DNA of 64,000 nucleotides from Caenimonas sp. SL110 (GTDB lineage Bacteria; Pseudomonadota; Gammaproteobacteria; Burkholderiales; Burkholderiaceae_C): NCBI RefSeq assembly GCF_001044395.1, contig NZ_JANU01000004.1, positions 1 to 64,000 of the forward strand, read 5' to 3'. Shown piece by piece: positions 60,410 to 64,000 of this stretch (position 1 is its first letter; each line of letters starts with the position of its first letter). The notes under the pieces were generated by a model. It saw only the letters and a program-made list of their open reading frames with translations, ran no database searches and was not told where the DNA came from. The position numbers and the translations under genes were made by a program.

Positions 60410-61141
60410 GTGAACCTGACCACCGCATTGAAAGACCTGGCCAAGACCGCAGGTGACCCTGTGTTCTGGCCGGCGTCGCGGACCGAGATCCGGTCGTTGC
60501 TCAAGACCTACCCGGCCCCGCAGTCGGCCGACGTCTGGAAGATCACGCAGCAATATGCGGGACAGGGCTGGTACAAGCGGCTGGGTGCCTACCAGGTCGA
60601 GTCGGAGTTTCGCGGCCTGACCGACTGGGCCGCTTCGGTGAAGCCGGCGGTGGTGATCGAGATCGGGACCGCCAATGGCGCCACGCTGCTGATGTGGTCG
60701 CGCGTGGCGACCCAGCACATCATTTCGATCGATCTGCCCGGAGGCATTCACGGCGGCGGCTATCCCGAGAAGAAGGGCAAGCTGTTCAAGGAGTTCCTGT
60801 CGGATCGCGCGCAGGTGAAGCTTGATTTGCTGCGCAGGGACAGCCAGCGGCCGGAAACCAAGGCGCAGGTGCAGTCCCTGCTCGCAGGCCGGCAGGCAGA
60901 CATCCTGTTCATCGACGGCGATCACCGGCTCGAAGGCGTCACCCGCGATTTCGAGCTGTGGAAGGACATCGTGCGGCCCGGCGGGTACATCGTCTTTCAC
61001 GATGTGGTCCCGCACCGCGAGGCGACGAGCCAGGTCGATGTGCTGTGGCGGCAGATCAGGGCGGCACATCCGGACCGCACCCGGGAGATCGTCCAGGCGC
61101 AGGATCAGGGCTGGGCGGGCATCGGCATCTTGCAGGTTTAG
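60410..61141 (+). CDS. Class I SAM-dependent methyltransferase
   Basis: The 243-residue protein has VVIEIGTANGATLLMWSRV as the SAM loop (near residues 82-100), IISIDLPGGIHGGGYPEKK after it, ADILFIDGDHRLEGVTRDFE, and YIVFHDVVPHRE. This is the order seen in Methyltransf_24 and CmcI-like enzymes. Acceptor unknown. The GTG start at 60410 has ACAGGGG eight bases upstream. It follows the oxidoreductase closely, but no functional link is apparent. Confidence 0.8.
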   Translation: MNLTTALKDLAKTAGDPVFWPASRTEIRSLLKTYPAPQSADVWKITQQYAGQGWYKRLGAYQVESEFRGLTDWAASVKPAVVIEIGTANGATLLMWSRVATQHIISIDLPGGIHGGGYPEKKGKLFKEFLSDRAQVKLDLLRRDSQRPETKAQVQSLLAGRQADILFIDGDHRLEGVTRDFELWKDIVRPGGYIVFHDVVPHREATSQVDVLWRQIRAAHPDRTREIVQAQDQGWAGIGILQV

Positions 61142-61181
61142 GCGACTTGCGAGGGGAAACCCCCGGTTTCACGCTGGGTTA

Positions 61182-61195
61182 GAACCAATTGGTTC
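61182..61195. other. 14-base palindrome upstream of yajC
   Basis: GAACCAATTGGTTC is a perfect palindrome in the 158-base gap before yajC. A -10-like TACAAT follows at 61208-61213. The position would suit an operator or the loop-less stem of a promoter-proximal site, but no known regulator motif is recognised. Confidence 0.35.
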
Positions 61196-61299
61196 ACGCC
61201 CGCCGCATACAATCGAATGTTGCGCCCGCCGATGGCGCGGCCCGCGTGCCTGCCTGTCAGCAGGCGTTGCGTTTCAACGATTTTGTCCCTGGAGCCACC

Positions 61300-61629
61300 G
61301 TGTTCATTTCCACTGCCTATGCCCAAACCGCTCCCGCCGCCGGCGGTGGTGAGATGTCTGCCCTGCTGTCGCAGGCACCGTTTTTCCTGGTGATGCTGGC
61401 CGTCCTTTACTTCCTGATGATCCGCCCCCAGATGAAGCGCCAGAAGGAGCACCGCACCATGATCGATGCGCTGGCAAAGGGCGATGAAATCGCCACCATC
61501 GGTGGCGTCATCGGCAAGGTGACCAAGCTGGGCGACAGCACGCTCACGCTGGAAGTCGCCAACGGGATTGAACTTCAGGTGCAGCGCAGCGCGGTCGCGC
61601 AAGTGCTGCCCAAGGGCACGATGAAGTGA
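61300..61629 (+). CDS. yajC: Preprotein translocase accessory subunit YajC
   Basis: The 109-residue protein starts with a GTG at 61300 (FISTAYAQTAPAAGGG, the usual Burkholderiales N-terminus), with GGAG 6 bases upstream. One membrane helix (PFFLVMLAVLYFLMI) is followed by RPQMKRQKEHRTMIDALAKGDEI and TIGGVIGKV, the YajC signature. It is part of the SecDF-YajC complex that aids late steps of Sec export. It overlaps secD by four bases. Confidence 0.94.
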   Translation: MFISTAYAQTAPAAGGGEMSALLSQAPFFLVMLAVLYFLMIRPQMKRQKEHRTMIDALAKGDEIATIGGVIGKVTKLGDSTLTLEVANGIELQVQRSAVAQVLPKGTMK

Positions 61630-63509
61630 ACAGATACCCGGTCTGGAAGTACGCGATCATCCTGGTCGCGCTGTTGATTGGGGCGATCTACACGCTTCCC
61701 AATTTCTTTGGCGAGGCACCTGCCGTGCAGGTGTCTTCGAGCAAGGCCACGATCAAGGTCGATTCGGCCACGCGGGCCAAGGTGGAGCAGGCCCTCGCCG
61801 CTGCCGCCATCAAGCCGCTGGCGATCACGCAGGACCTGGTGTCCATCAAGGTGCGCGTTGACAGTGGCGACACCCAGCTCAAGGCCAAGGACGCGATCCA
61901 GAAGGCGCTGGTCCCTGACGCGACCGATCCGCAGTACGTCGTTGCGCTCAACCTTTTGTCGGCATCGCCCCCCTGGCTGACCGCGCTGCGCGCAGCCCCC
62001 ATGTACCTGGGCCTCGATTTGCGAGGTGGCGTGCACTTCATGCTTCAGGTGGACATGCAGGCCGCGCTCACCAAGAAAGCGGAATCGTTGTCGGGCGACC
62101 TGCGCACGCTGCTGCGCGAAAAGAGCGTGCGCCATGGCGGCATCAACCGCAACGGCCAGGCGATCGAAGTGCGTGTGCGCGACCAGCAGACGCTGCAAGC
62201 CACCAAGGCCGTCATCGCGGACCAGCTGCCGGACCTTCAGGCGGTCGAGACGCCTGAGGGCACCGAGTACAAGATCACCCTGACCATCAAGCCTGATGCC
62301 GCACGCCGCGTGCAGGACCAGGCCCTGAAGCAGAACATGGTCACCCTGCACAACCGGATCAACGAACTTGGCGTGGCCGAGCCGGTGATCCAGCAGCAAG
62401 GCACCGACCGCATCGTCGTGCAGTTGCCGGGCGTGCAGGACACCGCCAAGGCCAAGGACATCCTGGGCCGCACCGCGACGCTGGAGGTTCGCCTGGTCGA
62501 TGACAGCGCCGAGGCGCGCACCGCCGAATTCGGCGGCGGACCGGTTCCTTTCGGCGCAGAGAAATACCTCGAGCGCAGCGGCCAGGCCGTGATCGTCAAG
62601 AAGCAGGTGATCCTCACCGGCGACAACCTCACCGACGCCCAGCCCGGCTTTGACAACCAGACCCAGGAAGCAGCCGTGCACCTGACGCTGGACGCCAAGG
62701 GTTCGCGTATCTTCAAGGACATCACGCGCGAGAACATCGGCAAGCGCATGGCGATCCTGTTGTTCGAAAAGGGCAAGGGCGAAGTCGTCACCGCACCAGT
62801 GATCCGCAGCGAAATCGGCGGCGGACGGGTCCAGATCTCGGGCCGCATGACCACGGTTGAAGCGGCCGACGTGGCGCTGCTGCTGCGAGCCGGATCACTG
62901 GCGGCACCGATGGAAATCATCGAGGAATTCACCATCGGCCCCACGCTGGGCGCCGAGAACATCACCAAGGGCTTCCACAGCGTCGCCTGGGGTTTTGCGG
63001 TGATCTGCGCCTTCATGGCCGTTTACTACGGACTCTTCGGCCTATTCTCGGGCCTTGCATTGGCGGTGAACCTGCTGCTGCTGGTGGCGATTTTGTCGAT
63101 GCTGCAGGCCACGCTGACGCTGCCCGGCATGGCGGCCATGGCGCTCGCCCTCGGTATGGCGATCGACTCCAACGTGCTGATCAATGAGCGGGTTCGAGAA
63201 GAGTTGCGCAGCGGTGCGTCACCGCAGGCCGCGATCAATGCGGGCTACGAACGCGCCTGGGGCACCATCTTCGACTCCAACATCACCACGCTGATTGCAG
63301 GCGTCGCATTGCTTGCGTTCGGCTCCGGCCCGGTGCGCGGTTTTGCGGTGGTTCACTGCATCGGCATCCTGACGTCGATGTTCTCTGCGGTGTTCTTCTC
63401 GCGTGGCCTGGTCAACCTTTGGTACGGCCGCCAGAAGAAGCTGAAGTCTGTGTCGATCGGCACGGTCTGGCGCCCCGATACGGATGGCGCTATAACCAAA
63501 GCCGAGTAG
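61626..63509 (+). CDS. secD: Protein translocase subunit SecD
   Basis: The 627-residue protein has an N-terminal helix (KYAIILVALLIGAIYTLPNFF), a large periplasmic P1 domain with YLGLDLRGGVHFMLQVDM, and five C-terminal helices with GMAIDSNVLINERVREEL, a segment used in proton-driven pulling. The GTG start overlaps the yajC stop (61626-61629). It works with SecF in the inner membrane. The length is in the normal proteobacterial range. Confidence 0.96.
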   Translation: MNRYPVWKYAIILVALLIGAIYTLPNFFGEAPAVQVSSSKATIKVDSATRAKVEQALAAAAIKPLAITQDLVSIKVRVDSGDTQLKAKDAIQKALVPDATDPQYVVALNLLSASPPWLTALRAAPMYLGLDLRGGVHFMLQVDMQAALTKKAESLSGDLRTLLREKSVRHGGINRNGQAIEVRVRDQQTLQATKAVIADQLPDLQAVETPEGTEYKITLTIKPDAARRVQDQALKQNMVTLHNRINELGVAEPVIQQQGTDRIVVQLPGVQDTAKAKDILGRTATLEVRLVDDSAEARTAEFGGGPVPFGAEKYLERSGQAVIVKKQVILTGDNLTDAQPGFDNQTQEAAVHLTLDAKGSRIFKDITRENIGKRMAILLFEKGKGEVVTAPVIRSEIGGGRVQISGRMTTVEAADVALLLRAGSLAAPMEIIEEFTIGPTLGAENITKGFHSVAWGFAVICAFMAVYYGLFGLFSGLALAVNLLLLVAILSMLQATLTLPGMAAMALALGMAIDSNVLINERVREELRSGASPQAAINAGYERAWGTIFDSNITTLIAGVALLAFGSGPVRGFAVVHCIGILTSMFSAVFFSRGLVNLWYGRQKKLKSVSIGTVWRPDTDGAITKAE

Positions 63510-63521
63510 GAAAGCGACCTC

Positions 63522-64000
63522 ATGGAATTCTTCAAGATCCGGCGCGACATTCCGTTCATGGAAAACGCGCTGGTGTTCAACATCATCTCGTTCCTGACGT
63601 TCGCGGCAGCTGTGTTTTTTCTCGTCACCAAGGGGCTGCACCTGTCGGTGGAGTTCACCGGTGGCACCGTGATGGAAGTGGGCTACTCGCAGGCCGCTGA
63701 CGTCGAAAAGGTCCGCAAGACGGTCTCTGACCTGGGTTTCGCCGATGTGCAGGTCCAGAACTTCGGCACCTCGCGCGACGTCATGATTCGCCTGCCTGCA
63801 CAAAAGGGCGTCAGCTCGGCGCAGCAAAGCGAAAAAGTCATGGCAGCGCTGAAGGCGCAGGACCCCGGCGTCACCCAGCGGCGTACCGAGTTCGTCGGGC
63901 CGCAGGTCGGCGAGGAGCTCGCCACCGATGGCCTCAAGGCGCTGGGCATGGTGGTCGTGGGCATCATGGTGTACCTCGCGTTTCGCTTCGAGTGGAAGTT
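63522..64000 (+). CDS. secF: Protein translocase subunit SecF, N-terminal part
   Basis: Only about 159 codons are in the window and the gene runs off the end. It begins MEFFKIRRDIPFMENALVFN, then a first helix (IISFLTFAAAVFFLV), followed by KGLHLSVEFTGGTVMEVGYS, the SecF equivalent of the SecD DLRGG region, and the second helix starts at LGMVVVGIMVYLAFRF. AGGAAAG lies upstream of ATG 63522, 12 bases after the secD stop. It completes the yajC-secD-secF operon. Confidence 0.95.
   Translation, partial: MEFFKIRRDIPFMENALVFNIISFLTFAAAVFFLVTKGLHLSVEFTGGTVMEVGYSQAADVEKVRKTVSDLGFADVQVQNFGTSRDVMIRLPAQKGVSSAQQSEKVMAALKAQDPGVTQRRTEFVGPQVGEELATDGLKALGMVVVGIMVYLAFRFEWK

Overview
The window is GC-rich, gene-dense DNA from a betaproteobacterium. 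It is most likely Burkholderiales, close to Comamonadaceae. This rests on gene content and order: glnE next to a YhdP-type protein and a nitrilase, a DUF3717/DUF1289 protein, a stand-alone HldC, a fused indolepyruvate oxidoreductase, and yajC-secD-secF. No rRNA, tRNA, integrase, insertion sequence or CRISPR array was seen.

Region 1 (1-21770) is a glycan locus bracketed by type IV pilin functions. It opens with the C-terminus of a pilin and its terminator. A plus-strand block follows: a GT2 transferase, a large GT-C-like membrane protein split by an apparent one-base frameshift, and a GT4 transferase. A long minus-strand operon (15132 down to 4731) encodes RfbF, RfbG, a 3,5-epimerase-like protein, two sugar-methyltransferase-like proteins, an SDR reductase, three tailoring enzymes (CmcI-like, PhyH-like, TylF-like), a Wzx-type flippase and a GT2. 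A plus-strand block carries rmd, gmd (GDP-D-rhamnose), a GT4 and a PglL-type O-oligosaccharyltransferase. dgkA, moaC and a TfpX/TfpZ-type pilin accessory gene close the region. I infer that the locus builds a lipid-linked glycan carrying D-rhamnose and a CDP-derived, probably C-methylated deoxysugar, and that PglL may transfer it to the pilin.

Region 2 (21767-34440) is mostly housekeeping: a BepA-like protease; a terC operon behind a yybP-ykoY (Mn2+) riboswitch; a DUF3717/DUF1289 protein; manC, yaeQ, purB, a GST, an exported glutathione peroxidase, a ferritin-like protein and hldC. Embedded in it (25710-27367) are two tandem paralogous proteins with an architecture unusual for bacteria: a short signal peptide, a four-cysteine ectodomain, a Ser/Thr/Pro stalk, one membrane helix and a cytosolic-type tail with PPxY/LPxY motifs.

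Region 3 (34467-42800) has a tripartite RND efflux operon. Divergent from it is a gene for a leucine-rich-repeat protein with a NEL-type E3 ubiquitin ligase domain and a serine/arginine-rich tail, which is a strong candidate effector acting inside eukaryotic cells.

Region 4 (42807-64000) carries glnE, a giant YhdP/AsmA-like protein, a nitrilase, a sensor kinase/response regulator pair, a sorbosone-dehydrogenase-like protein, mltA, a probable third and diverged member of the four-cysteine family (56069-56743), an indolepyruvate oxidoreductase, a methyltransferase, yajC, secD and the start of secF.

The most interesting signal is the presence in one window of the PY-motif four-cysteine protein family and the LRR-NEL-SR ligase. 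Both look built to work with eukaryotic ubiquitin or trafficking machinery, and together they suggest a host- or protist-associated lifestyle. All functional statements are readings of sequence; no searches were run.
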